A stretch of DNA of 5,702 nt from Alphaproteobacteria bacterium (GCA_019237175.1 JAFAHP010000780.1:1-5702); one strand, 5' to 3'. Shown: positions 1-4,976, counted from the first letter of the stretch. Notes: generated from the sequence alone by a model not told the origin. Made by a program: numbers and translations.

Positions 1-102
1 ACGGGCGCAGGGGTCGATTGGTTAAAGTGGCGCGTGGACAGTGCAAGAAACGGCAAGCGCCGCCAGTCGCGCCGTGACGAGACTTGGCTCAGTTCGCCGC
101 GT

Positions 103-579
103 CTATCGGAACAAGAAGCCCCGCTGCTGATCGCCGTTTCGCGCCAGCCGGTCCTCCAGCTCTTCCGCCATTTGCTCCCAGCTTCTGGCGGCCATTTCCA
201 TCGTCTCCCTGGCCGTCTCCGAGCCGAAATTGTCGGCTTCGGTTCGGATCTCTTCCGCGACCAGCCGCCACCAGCAAGCCTGTGCCATTGTTCCACGCGT
301 TTCCGCCTCTCCCCAGGAAGCGATCGCGCCGGCGCGATTTAGCTGCTTTTGCACACTCCGAAGCGAGGAAGCCAGTTCGCGCTGCTGACCGTCAAAGCGG
401 CTCTGAAAGGCTTCCGCCTGATGATTTTCCTTGAAATCGACAGTGATGACGATGATTTCGCGGTCTTGCTTGTAGGTAAATCTGGTAGGCGCAAAAGAAT
501 GTCGATCGAGCCATAATCTCATCTCGCTCATTTTCTTCGCGAAATCTGCTCCGCGCAGGGTGATCGTGGCCGAACGCAC
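103..579 (-). CDS. Hypothetical two-part protein (158 aa)
   Basis: Function unknown. I choose the GTG at 577-579 as start because GGGAGG lies 7 nt upstream (minus strand, 587-592). ATG at 529-531 (142 aa) and ATG at 610-612 are alternatives with weaker ribosome sites. The open frame runs on to 1155, but that extension crosses the promoter region and the gene at 796 and looks like a shadow. Residues 1-60 alternate predicted strands and helix (ATITLRG, MRLWLDRH, REIIVITVDF) and look like a small alpha/beta fold. Residues 55-82 form a charged helix. Residues about 100-147 (CWWRLVAEEIRTEAD, then MAARSWEQMAEELEDRL) resemble the short helical proteins often found alone in Bradyrhizobium. They could even start separately at ATG 286-288, so this may be a fusion. 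The protein is probably cytoplasmic: I see no signal peptide and no membrane segment. A gene here is fairly sure; its role is not known. Confidence 0.7.
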   Translation of the reverse strand: MRSATITLRGADFAKKMSEMRLWLDRHSFAPTRFTYKQDREIIVITVDFKENHQAEAFQSRFDGQQRELASSLRSVQKQLNRAGAIASWGEAETRGTMAQACWWRLVAEEIRTEADNFGSETARETMEMAARSWEQMAEELEDRLARNGDQQRGFLFR

Positions 580-610
580 GTGCCGCCTCCCATGTGTTTG
601 TACGGGTAAC

Positions 611-638
611 ATCCTACCACGAAGGTAGGGTATTTCAA
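611..638 (-). promoter_or_regulatory. Candidate sigma70 promoter with embedded palindrome
   Basis: On the minus strand, TTGAAA (633-638, 5 of 6 to the -35 consensus) is followed after 16 nt by TAGGAT (611-616, 4 of 6 to the -10). It would start transcription roughly 25 nt before the GTG at 579. A perfect inverted repeat, CCTACC-acgaa-GGTAGG (613-629), occupies the spacer and overlaps the -10, which is where a repressor operator would be expected. The motifs are seen directly. Promoter and operator roles are inferred. Confidence 0.4.
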
Positions 639-656
639 CTCCCAACCAGCATTTTA

Positions 657-700
657 TGGCGAATTTGAACCAACGGCTTGTGGCGAATTTGAACCAACGG
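657..700. repeat. Two-copy tandem repeat, 20-bp unit, 24-bp period
   Basis: The 20-mer TGGCGAATTTGAACCAACGG occurs identically at 657-676 and 681-700, separated by CTTG. It lies just upstream of the candidate promoter for the minus-strand gene at 103-579 and between two divergent genes. It could be a pair of activator sites or a simple duplication. The sequence does not tell which. Confidence 0.8.
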
Positions 701-715
701 CGCGCCACAGTGCGT

Positions 716-741
716 GGAACGCGAGCGGATCCTCCACCGTT
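716..741 (+). promoter_or_regulatory. Candidate EcfG (general stress sigma factor) promoter
   Basis: GGAAC at 716-720, a 17-nt spacer, then CGTT at 738-741. This agrees with the alphaproteobacterial EcfG promoter pattern (GGAAC, 16-17 nt, CGTT). It would start transcription near 749, giving a leader of about 47 nt before the ATG at 796. A TTGACA at 740-745 overlaps it but has no matching -10 at normal spacing. A small hairpin (GGCGG-cgct-CCGCC, 753-766) falls in the leader. Use in vivo is inferred. Confidence 0.5.
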
Positions 742-795
742 GACAATCTGATGGCGGCGCTCCGCCGCTCTGTTTGATGTTTCGCGGAGAAAGCG

Positions 796-1152
796 ATGCC
801 AACAAAGTTCAAAGTTTTCGTAATTGCCGCCACTCTGGCGGTGGGCACGTCGGGTGCGGCGATGGCGCAATACGCCTGTGCCCCAGGCTACACCTATTAC
901 AACGGCGCCTGCCAGCCTGCGCCGGCGCCTGGTTATTCGAACCCGGTATCCGGTGCAGCCTCCGGTGGGGCGGCCGGGGCTGCGAGCGGGAACGCGACCG
1001 GTGGTCCAGTCGGCGCGGTCGTTGGTGGCGCGCTCGGGACAGCGGGCGGCGCTATCAGCGGCACCGCCAACATGCTTACCCCGCCAGCGCCAGCGCCAGC
1101 CTGCGCCCCGGGGTATACGTATTCTGCCGGCGCCTGCTATCCCGCCCGGTAG
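796..1152 (+). CDS. Small secreted glycine-zipper protein with two Cys-loops (118 aa)
   Basis: Predicted exported protein of unknown function. Residues 1-24 form a Sec signal peptide: MPTKFK, a hydrophobic core, then cleavage after AMA before Q25. The mature protein is bracketed by two near-identical loops: C28-APGYTYYNGA-C39 and C103-APGYTYSAGA-C114, each with ten residues between the cysteines, so disulfide loops are plausible. The middle (about 52-92) is almost only Gly, Ala, Ser and Val. It contains a glycine zipper with Gly at 73, 77, 81 and 85, a pattern that in other proteins inserts in or packs against membranes. Proline-rich linkers (41-46, 97-101) flank it. The start is supported by GGAGA at 786-790, 5 nt before the ATG. 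It stands alone, and a GGAAC-N17-CGTT promoter match suggests stress induction. The location is probably periplasm or outer envelope. Export is well supported; the role is unknown. Confidence 0.8.
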   Translation: MPTKFKVFVIAATLAVGTSGAAMAQYACAPGYTYYNGACQPAPAPGYSNPVSGAASGGAAGAASGNATGGPVGAVVGGALGTAGGAISGTANMLTPPAPAPACAPGYTYSAGACYPAR

Positions 1153-1164
1153 CACGACTTTTTA

Positions 1165-1299
1165 CCCTCTCCCCCGCCGGCCCGGGGGAGAGGGAAGGGT
1201 GAGGGCGGCCGATGAGGAAATTTGGGGCGCTACCCACCTCACCCTCCCCGCCGCTTTCGCGCCGGGGCCCTCCCTCTCCCCCCTCAATGGCGGAGAGGG
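1165..1299. repeat. Nested GC-rich palindromic repeat (REP-like) block
   Basis: This block fills the gap between the secreted-protein gene and the pseudogene. CCCTCTCCCCC (1165-1175) pairs with GGGGGAGAGGG (1184-1194). AGGGTGAGG (1196-1204) pairs with CCTCACCCT (1237-1245). An imperfect hairpin lies at 1246-1267. CCCTCTCC (1272-1279) pairs with GGAGAGGG (1292-1299). None is followed by a T-run, so these are not classical intrinsic terminators, though they could slow polymerase or protect mRNA ends between convergent genes. The style matches dispersed intergenic palindromes known in Bradyrhizobium-type genomes. Confidence 0.7.
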
Positions 1300-1309
1300 C
1301 CATCGTAAA

Positions 1310-1630
1310 GCTCAGCCTACTCGCACGAACGTGCCGACGCTGCGATCCTCGGTCAGCCCGGTGTAGGTGTCGCGGCGGGAGTCGACGCCGACGCCGTGGA
1401 CATGGCGGCCCTCCATGCGGGCGGGCACATTTCCCCGGCCGTCGCGGACGCAGACCTGGGCCGGCTTGCCGTCGTCTCCCTGCTCGGCGACGTAGAAATT
1501 GCCGTCCTTGCCGCGGCTGATGTCGTTTGGGCCGCCCATGCCGGTCCACTCGGTGAGATAATCGCCCTCCGGGGTGAAGATCTGATGCGCTTGTTCGACC
1601 GCGCCCCACGATATGACCGGCCTTCCGTCG
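1310..1630 (-). pseudogene. Decayed 3' copy of the NHL beta-propeller gene
   Basis: This is a partial duplicate of the 3' part of the intact gene at 2512-3384, in the same orientation at an exact 1200-bp offset. It matches residues about 159-290 of the intact protein, including the final VRVG and the TGA (1312-1314). I count 14 mismatches over 1310-1584; about ten change the amino acid, which suggests relaxed selection. One base is missing near 1584, and 80 bp are missing at about 1601/1602 relative to 2803-2882. Together this is 81 nt, so the frame closes again (DGRPVISWG matches DGRLVKSWG) and a 110-codon open frame survives. It lacks the intact protein's first 158 residues and the blade segment carrying LPHTI. 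I see no ribosome site at its possible GTG (1642-1644). Probably non-functional. Confidence 0.85.
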
Positions 1631-1839
1631 GCAGAGCCGCGCACCGTCGCTCAGGCAATTGCCGCCGGCCATCAGCAGCCGCACACCAGCAATCCGTTCC
1701 TGTGGTCGAGCACCTTCAGGGAAACGTTCAACCTCGACCGGTGCCTCAGCGACGCGGGATCGCGCCGCCTATCTCAATGGGGCGGGCTACGTTTTCAATA
1801 TCGCTGCGATCGGCACGGCGGGTTTCTCTTCGCGAACCG
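1631..1839. other. Unassigned stretch between pseudogene and higBA
   Basis: About 210 bp beyond the end of the NHL homology. Short frames exist on both strands (for example NPFLWSSTFRETFNL in one plus frame and NGAGYVFNIAAIGTAGF in another), which could be frameshifted debris of a lost gene. I do not recognise it. A perfect palindrome, GGCAATTGCC, is at 1654-1663 and shares the CAATTG core of the palindrome before higB. Confidence 0.4.
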
Positions 1840-1860
1840 GTGACAAGTGACAATTGTCAT
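1840..1860 (+). promoter_or_regulatory. Probable HigA/HigBA operator
   Basis: A perfect 12-bp palindrome, TGACAATTGTCA (1848-1859), ends 16 bp before the higB start. The half-site GTGACAA occurs twice in tandem (1840-1846 and 1847-1853), followed by the inverted TTGTCAT (1854-1860), so three half-sites lie in 21 bp. Autorepression by the antitoxin or the toxin-antitoxin complex is usual for this family, and the placement fits. Binding is inferred. I could not fix a convincing -35/-10 pair here. Confidence 0.6.
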
Positions 1861-1875
1861 GATAGCGTAAATTTT

Positions 1876-2154
1876 ATGATCCGGCGCTTTCGACATCGAG
1901 GCTTGCGCCGCCTTTACGAGGACGACGACCGTCGCGAGCTGAACCCGGAGCATATCGATAAGATCGCCCGCATGCTGGCGCGACTCGACGAGGTTACCGG
2001 GCCGGAACAGCTCGACCTACCGGACTTCCGGCTGCACCCGCTGCGCGGTGACCTCGCCGGTTACTGGAGCATCACTGTCCGCGCCAACTGGCGCATCATC
2101 TTTCGCTTCGAACAGGGTGACGCGACGGATGTCGATCTAGTCGATTACCACTAA
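1876..2154 (+). CDS. higB: HigB-family toxin (RelE/ParE superfamily mRNA interferase), 92 aa
   Basis: Toxin of a type II toxin-antitoxin pair. Members of this family cut mRNA at the ribosome and slow growth when free of antitoxin. The 92-residue length is typical. The opening MIRRFRHRGLRRLYE, the core FRLHPLRGD (51-59) followed by a YWSITVRANWRIIFRF strand pair (63-78), and the ending VDYH are family hallmarks. Candidate catalytic residues by comparison with characterised HigB are His54, Arg57, Arg69, Arg73, Tyr91 and His92, all present, so the toxin looks intact. The ATG start fits the family N-terminus; no strong ribosome site is visible before it. The antitoxin gene follows after 11 nt, the toxin-first order typical of higBA. 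The pair lies between two copies of an NHL gene 3' end, consistent with mobile or recently rearranged DNA. Confidence 0.92.
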   Translation: MIRRFRHRGLRRLYEDDDRRELNPEHIDKIARMLARLDEVTGPEQLDLPDFRLHPLRGDLAGYWSITVRANWRIIFRFEQGDATDVDLVDYH

Positions 2155-2165
2155 GAGGCCCGACC

Positions 2166-2474
2166 ATGACGATGAAGAACCCACCTCACCCCGGCCTATC
2201 CGTAAGGCATGATTGCATCGAGCCGCTCGGCCTGACGATCACCGAGACGGCGAAGGTTTTGGGTGTGACCCGGCAAACGCTCAACAATCTCGTCAACGGC
2301 AAGAGCGGCATTTCGGCCGACATGGCGATCCGGCTCGACAAGGCTTTTGGCGGCGGAGCGGAAACCTGGCTCCGACTCCAAATGGCCTACGACTTGGCAC
2401 AGGCTCGCCAGCACGAAGGCGAGATCAATGTCAAACCCGTGAGCCGGAGAAAGCTCGACGCGCCGCACCCCTAA
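2166..2474 (+). CDS. higA: HigA-family antitoxin (XRE helix-turn-helix), 102 aa
   Basis: Antitoxin that neutralises HigB by binding it and represses the operon by binding DNA. Residues about 24-46 form the XRE-type helix-turn-helix (TITETAKVLGVTRQTLNNLV). It is followed by NGKSGIS, helices with MAIRLDKAFGGGAETWLRLQ (53-72), and AYDLAQAR. This matches the HigA/VapI antitoxin layout and its usual length of about 100 residues. The ATG at 2166 is supported by AAGAGG at 2153-2158, 7 nt upstream; an ATG two codons later is possible. It lies 11 nt downstream of higB and is surely co-transcribed with it. Its likely binding site is the TGACAATTGTCA palindrome before higB. It ends 37 nt before the stop codon of the convergent NHL gene. 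No defect is visible, so the module appears functional. Confidence 0.93.
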   Translation: MTMKNPPHPGLSVRHDCIEPLGLTITETAKVLGVTRQTLNNLVNGKSGISADMAIRLDKAFGGGAETWLRLQMAYDLAQARQHEGEINVKPVSRRKLDAPHP

Positions 2475-2509
2475 GCAAGCACGGGTAGTCGCGACGCTGC
2501 CGCCAGAAC

Positions 2510-2911
2510 GCTCAGCCTACTCGCACGAACTTGTCGACGCTGCGGTCCTGGGTCAGGCCGGCGTAGATGTCGCCGCGGGAGTCGACGCCGACACCGTGGA
2601 CATGGCGGCTCTCCATGCGGGCGAGCACATTTCCCCGGCCGTCGCGGACGCAGACCTGGGCCGGCTTGCCGTCGTCTTCCTGCTCGGCGATGTAGAAATT
2701 GCCGTCCTTGCCGCGGCTGATGTCGTTGGGGCCGCCCATGCCGGTCCACTCGGTGAGATAATCGCCCTCCGGGGTGAAGATCTGGATGCGCTTGTTCGAC
2801 CGGTCGCCGACATAGAGCTTGCCGTCGTCATCGATGGCGATGGTGTGCGGCAAATGGAACTGGCCCGCGCCACGGCCCGGCTCGCCCCACGATTTGACCA
2901 GCCTTCCGTCG
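2510..2911 (-). repeat. Source copy of the direct duplication (3' end of NHL gene)
   Basis: This is the part of the intact NHL gene duplicated at 1310-1630. Homology starts at the base next to the stop codon (GCTCAGCCTACTCGC is shared) and ends after CCTTCCGTCG (2902-2911). Bases 2803-2882 and one base near 2785 are missing from the other copy. The repeats flank higBA. Homologous recombination between them would remove 1200 bp yet leave an intact NHL reading frame. Confidence 0.85.
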
Positions 2912-3384
2912 CGCGTAAAGCGATGCACGCGGGCGTTGCGGTAGCCGTCCGTCACATAGAGGTCGCCATTGGGATGGGCGATCATCTCGGTTGGATGGTT
3001 GAACGGTCCCGCCGCGCGCTCCGCCAGCCAGTTGGTGACGTTGCCGGTGTCGGAATGCCGGCCGCGCTGGCCGAGCTCCAAGAGCGGCTTGCCATCCAAC
3101 GTGAACGACTTTGCGACCGAGTCGGAGCGGTCGGTGGTGTAGACGGTATCGCCGACAATTTTCAGACCGTGCGGGTCGGTGACCTCGCCGCTGCCCCAGG
3201 CGCCGAGATACTTGCCATCGCGGTCAAAGACCACGACCGGCGGGTCCTTGCGCTGGAAGACGTAGACACGGTCCTGCGCATCGGCCGCCACCCGGCTGAC
3301 CAGACCGAAGGATTCCCCGGCGGGCAATTTGCAGAAATCACGGATTAGCTCGTAGCTGTATTTGCCGGCTCCAACTTGTGCCAT
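2512..3384 (-). CDS. NHL-repeat six-bladed beta-propeller protein (peptidyl-alpha-hydroxyglycine lyase-like), 290 aa
   Basis: Beta-propeller of the NHL class, most like bacterial proteins annotated as peptidyl-alpha-hydroxyglycine alpha-amidating lyase family. The true substrate is unknown. Six blade-like repeats can be read: about 25-65, 71-105, 127-168, 176-215, 217-258 and 260-290. They show the D-x-x-G-x-hydrophobic-Y-V turns (DGKLYVGD, NGDLYVTD, DGNFYIAE) and an x-R-[IV]-x-x-F strand (KRIQIF, ARVHRF). His residues recur at the inner strand of blades (PHGL 72, NHP 130, LPH 180, HVHG 261/263), where the amidating lyases bind metal, so a metal site is plausible but unproven. There is no signal peptide, so it is probably cytoplasmic. 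GGGAGG (3394-3399), 9 nt before the ATG, supports the start. It follows the F420-type reductase gene after 33 nt on the same strand, so they are likely co-transcribed. Its 3' end has a decayed duplicate at 1310-1630. Confidence 0.85.
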   Translation of the reverse strand: MAQVGAGKYSYELIRDFCKLPAGESFGLVSRVAADAQDRVYVFQRKDPPVVVFDRDGKYLGAWGSGEVTDPHGLKIVGDTVYTTDRSDSVAKSFTLDGKPLLELGQRGRHSDTGNVTNWLAERAAGPFNHPTEMIAHPNGDLYVTDGYRNARVHRFTRDGRLVKSWGEPGRGAGQFHLPHTIAIDDDGKLYVGDRSNKRIQIFTPEGDYLTEWTGMGGPNDISRGKDGNFYIAEQEDDGKPAQVCVRDGRGNVLARMESRHVHGVGVDSRGDIYAGLTQDRSVDKFVRVG

Positions 3385-3417
3385 TGCTGCGTTCCTCCCG
3401 TAATGGTGACCACGAAT

Positions 3418-3879
3418 CTAACGGACGGGATCGAGCACGACGACTGGGATCTCGCGCTCGGTCTTGCGCTGGTAGTCGGCGTAGGGCGGCCAGAATTCCA
3501 GCGCTTTTTGCCAGAGCCGCGCACGCTCCTCGCCGGTGGCGGTTCTCGCCCGCGCCTTCTGCTTCGCCGTGCCGACCTGCACCTCGACCTCGGGGTTGGC
3601 GAGCAGGTTGCGGTACCAGCCGGGGTGTTGGGGTGCCCCGCCCTTCGAGGCGACAACAATATAGCTGTCGCCGGTTTTTCCGTAGAACAACGGGAAGATG
3701 AACCGCTCCCCCGATTTTCGGCCGGTCGTCGTCAGCAGCAGCGCGGGCACCGTCATCTCCGACAGGCCCGGCGGTGTGACCTTGTACATGTGCCCTTCGG
3801 TACCGCCGCTGGAGAGATAACGGTTGGCGTGTTGCACCATCCAGTCCGGCAGATTCGGCGCGAGCTTGGCCTGCGGCAT
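3418..3879 (-). CDS. Nitroreductase/quinone reductase family, deazaflavin (F420)-dependent type, 153 aa
   Basis: Small split-barrel oxidoreductase of the DUF385/Ddn family (F420H2-dependent quinone reductase family). Characterised members use the deazaflavin F420 to reduce quinones or nitro compounds. Family signatures are in order: TTGRKSGERF (51-60), PLFY (63-66), then VVASKGGAPQHPGWYRNL (75-92) with ANPEVEVQVG (94-103), and a C-terminal PPYADYQRKTEREIPVVVLDP (131-151). The length of about 150 residues is typical. There is no signal peptide. The ATG is preceded by GAGGGAG (3888-3894) with 8 nt spacing. It is first in a probable two-gene operon with the NHL propeller gene (33-nt gap). F420 is patchily distributed in alphaproteobacteria, so whether this enzyme uses F420, FMN or another cofactor here is open. 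Family assignment is strong; the substrate is unknown. Confidence 0.88.
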   Translation of the reverse strand: MPQAKLAPNLPDWMVQHANRYLSSGGTEGHMYKVTPPGLSEMTVPALLLTTTGRKSGERFIFPLFYGKTGDSYIVVASKGGAPQHPGWYRNLLANPEVEVQVGTAKQKARARTATGEERARLWQKALEFWPPYADYQRKTEREIPVVVLDPVR

Positions 3880-4222
3880 GCTTCGAACTCCCTCTGATGG
3901 TAAACGAACCTAGCACAAATGCGCCGGGTCATCACAAGCGCACATGCCCGTCGCCGAATTCCGCTGCAAATCACCTGATCAGCGGATTTTACGCCTTGAA
4001 CAGCGGAAAAAATTCCGCTGTTAGCCGATCAGCGGAATCAGATGCAAGTTATTGATCTATCTTAGATACATGGGGCCTGAAAGGCGCTTTACAGAGGGAA
4101 AACAGCGCAATTCCGCTGTTTGCAGGGGAATCCGCCCATCCCTCTCATACTTTCGGGATCATTGTGGGTTCAGCATTCAACTGGTAAACTATTAACGGAT
4201 CAATTGATGTCGGGGGACATCG
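3880..4222. other. Divergent intergenic region between reductase operon and aqpZ
   Basis: 343 bp without a credible gene, visibly richer in A and T than the flanks. It holds the CAGCGGAA palindrome cluster and must carry promoters for both flanking transcription units. Weak candidates only: on the minus strand TTGTGA (3932-3937), 18 nt, CTAGGT (3908-3913) for the reductase; on the plus strand TTGTGG (4162-4167), 17 nt, TAAACT (4185-4190) for aqpZ. Neither is strong. Confidence 0.5.
3957..4120. repeat. Cluster of CAGCGGAA/TTCCGCTG palindromic motifs
   Basis: The 8-mer CAGCGGAA or its complement occurs at 3959-3966 (complement), 4001-4008, 4013-4020 (complement), 4030-4037 and 4111-4118 (complement). 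A one-mismatch copy lies at 3980-3987. They form inverted pairs: perfect 10-bp arms around AAAA at 3999-4022, and a 20-bp near-perfect palindrome at 4101-4120 with one mismatch pair. The first three start 21 bp apart, about two helical turns. A further one-mismatch copy, CAGGGGAA, is at 4123-4130. Candidates are operator sites for an unknown regulator, recombination subsites, or a small dispersed palindrome family. Confidence 0.75.
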
Positions 4223-4966
4223 ATGGAAAGCGATATGTCGCGGCGCGTAATTGCCGAGTTTTTCGGCACTTGGTGGCTGGTCTTGGGGGGCTGCGGCGCC
4301 GCCGTGCTGTCAGCAACCTTCCCCAATACAGGAATCGGCTTTCTGGGTGTGGCCTTCGCCTTTGGTTTGACCGTGCTGACGATGGCCTACGCGGTCGGTC
4401 ACATCTCGGGCGGCCATTTCAACCCGGCGGTCACGATCGGCTTGTGGACCGCGGGGCGCTGCGCCAGCAAGCACGTCATCCCCTATATCATCGCCCAGGT
4501 CATCGGCGCGATCGTCGCCGCCTTGGTCCTCTGGCTGATCGCATCGGGCAAACCCGGCTGGGTCGCCGGCGGGTTTGCTTCCAACGGCTACGGCGATCTG
4601 AGCCCGGGCAAATACGGTCTCGGGAGCTGCTTCATCAGTGAGGTGGTGATGACGTTCTTCTTTCTGTTCGTCATCATCGGCACCACCTCGAAGGGTGCCG
4701 CGGCGGGCTTTGCCGGCATCCCGATCGGTCTCACCCTGACCCTGATCCATCTGGTGTCGATCCCGGTCACCAACACCTCGGTCAACCCGGCGCGCAGCAC
4801 CGGGCCGGCGCTTTTCGCCGGAGGCGAATTTATCGCTCAGCTGTGGCTGTTCTGGATCGCCCCGATCATCGGCGCGGTCATCGCCGGGCTGCTGAGCCGG
4901 TGGATGTACGAAACCGAGGCCATCGTCGAGACGGTGGTGGTCGAGGAGAGACGGGTCACGACCTGA
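4223..4966 (+). CDS. aqpZ: Aquaporin Z, water channel (247 aa)
   Basis: Inner-membrane water channel that lets water cross quickly in response to osmotic change. The sequence closely follows E. coli AqpZ. Both pore motifs are present: GHFNPAVT (Asn67-Pro68-Ala69) and TSVNPARS (Asn188-Pro189-Ala190). The narrow-filter residues of AqpZ are conserved as Phe47, His176, Thr185 and Arg191, which marks a water-selective channel rather than a glycerol facilitator. Six hydrophobic spans are readable, including 10-31, 39-59, 85-107, 137-153, 163-182 and 205-226. Compared with E. coli, it has four extra N-terminal residues and a charged tail of about 18 residues (ending EERRVTT). I use the ATG at 4223 with GGGGGA (4212-4217) 5 nt upstream; the ATG at 4235 aligns with the E. 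coli start and is a real alternative. Single gene, convergent with the acyltransferase gene (16 nt between stops). Confidence 0.96.
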   Translation: MESDMSRRVIAEFFGTWWLVLGGCGAAVLSATFPNTGIGFLGVAFAFGLTVLTMAYAVGHISGGHFNPAVTIGLWTAGRCASKHVIPYIIAQVIGAIVAALVLWLIASGKPGWVAGGFASNGYGDLSPGKYGLGSCFISEVVMTFFFLFVIIGTTSKGAAAGFAGIPIGLTLTLIHLVSIPVTNTSVNPARSTGPALFAGGEFIAQLWLFWIAPIIGAVIAGLLSRWMYETEAIVETVVVEERRVTT

Positions 4967-4976
4967 GGGCGCGCCG

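Noticed and set aside
657..700. CRISPR array or tRNA fragment
   Set aside because: There are only two repeat units with a 4-nt gap, so it is not CRISPR. The minus strand contains GGTTCAAATTC, reminiscent of a tRNA T-loop, but the flanking bases do not pair as a T stem.
740..768. Sigma70 promoter using the perfect TTGACA at 740
   Set aside because: No -10-like hexamer lies 15-19 nt downstream; that position holds a GC-rich hairpin. The overlapping GGAAC-N17-CGTT match fits better.
580..1155. Upstream extension of the minus-strand frame to 350 aa
   Set aside because: The extra part runs antisense through the secreted-protein gene and the promoter/repeat region. Its composition (Arg- and Gly-rich) is a GC-rich shadow, and a strong ribosome site marks the GTG at 579.
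1165..1194. Intrinsic terminator for the secreted-protein gene
   Set aside because: The stem is strong but no T-run follows on either strand, so I list it as a palindromic repeat instead.
1396..1875. Long N-terminal extension of the higB frame (252 aa)
   Set aside because: It is antisense to the NHL pseudogene and runs through the operator. HigB proteins are about 92 aa and begin at the MIRRFRH methionine.
2596..3348. 250-codon plus-strand open frame opposite the NHL gene
   Set aside because: It is the antisense shadow of a well-supported propeller gene. It has no ribosome site that I can see and no recognisable domain.
3376..3897. 173-codon plus-strand open frame opposite the reductase gene
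   Set aside because: Antisense shadow. The minus strand carries clear DUF385 family motifs and a ribosome site.
3999..4022. Intrinsic terminator
   Set aside because: The hairpin lies upstream of both divergent genes, its loop is AAAA, and it is one of several related palindromes, so it is better read as part of a binding-site or repeat cluster.
4120..4641. 173-codon plus frame overlapping aqpZ
   Set aside because: It overlaps aqpZ in another frame and has an Arg-rich shadow composition, while aqpZ shows both NPA motifs.
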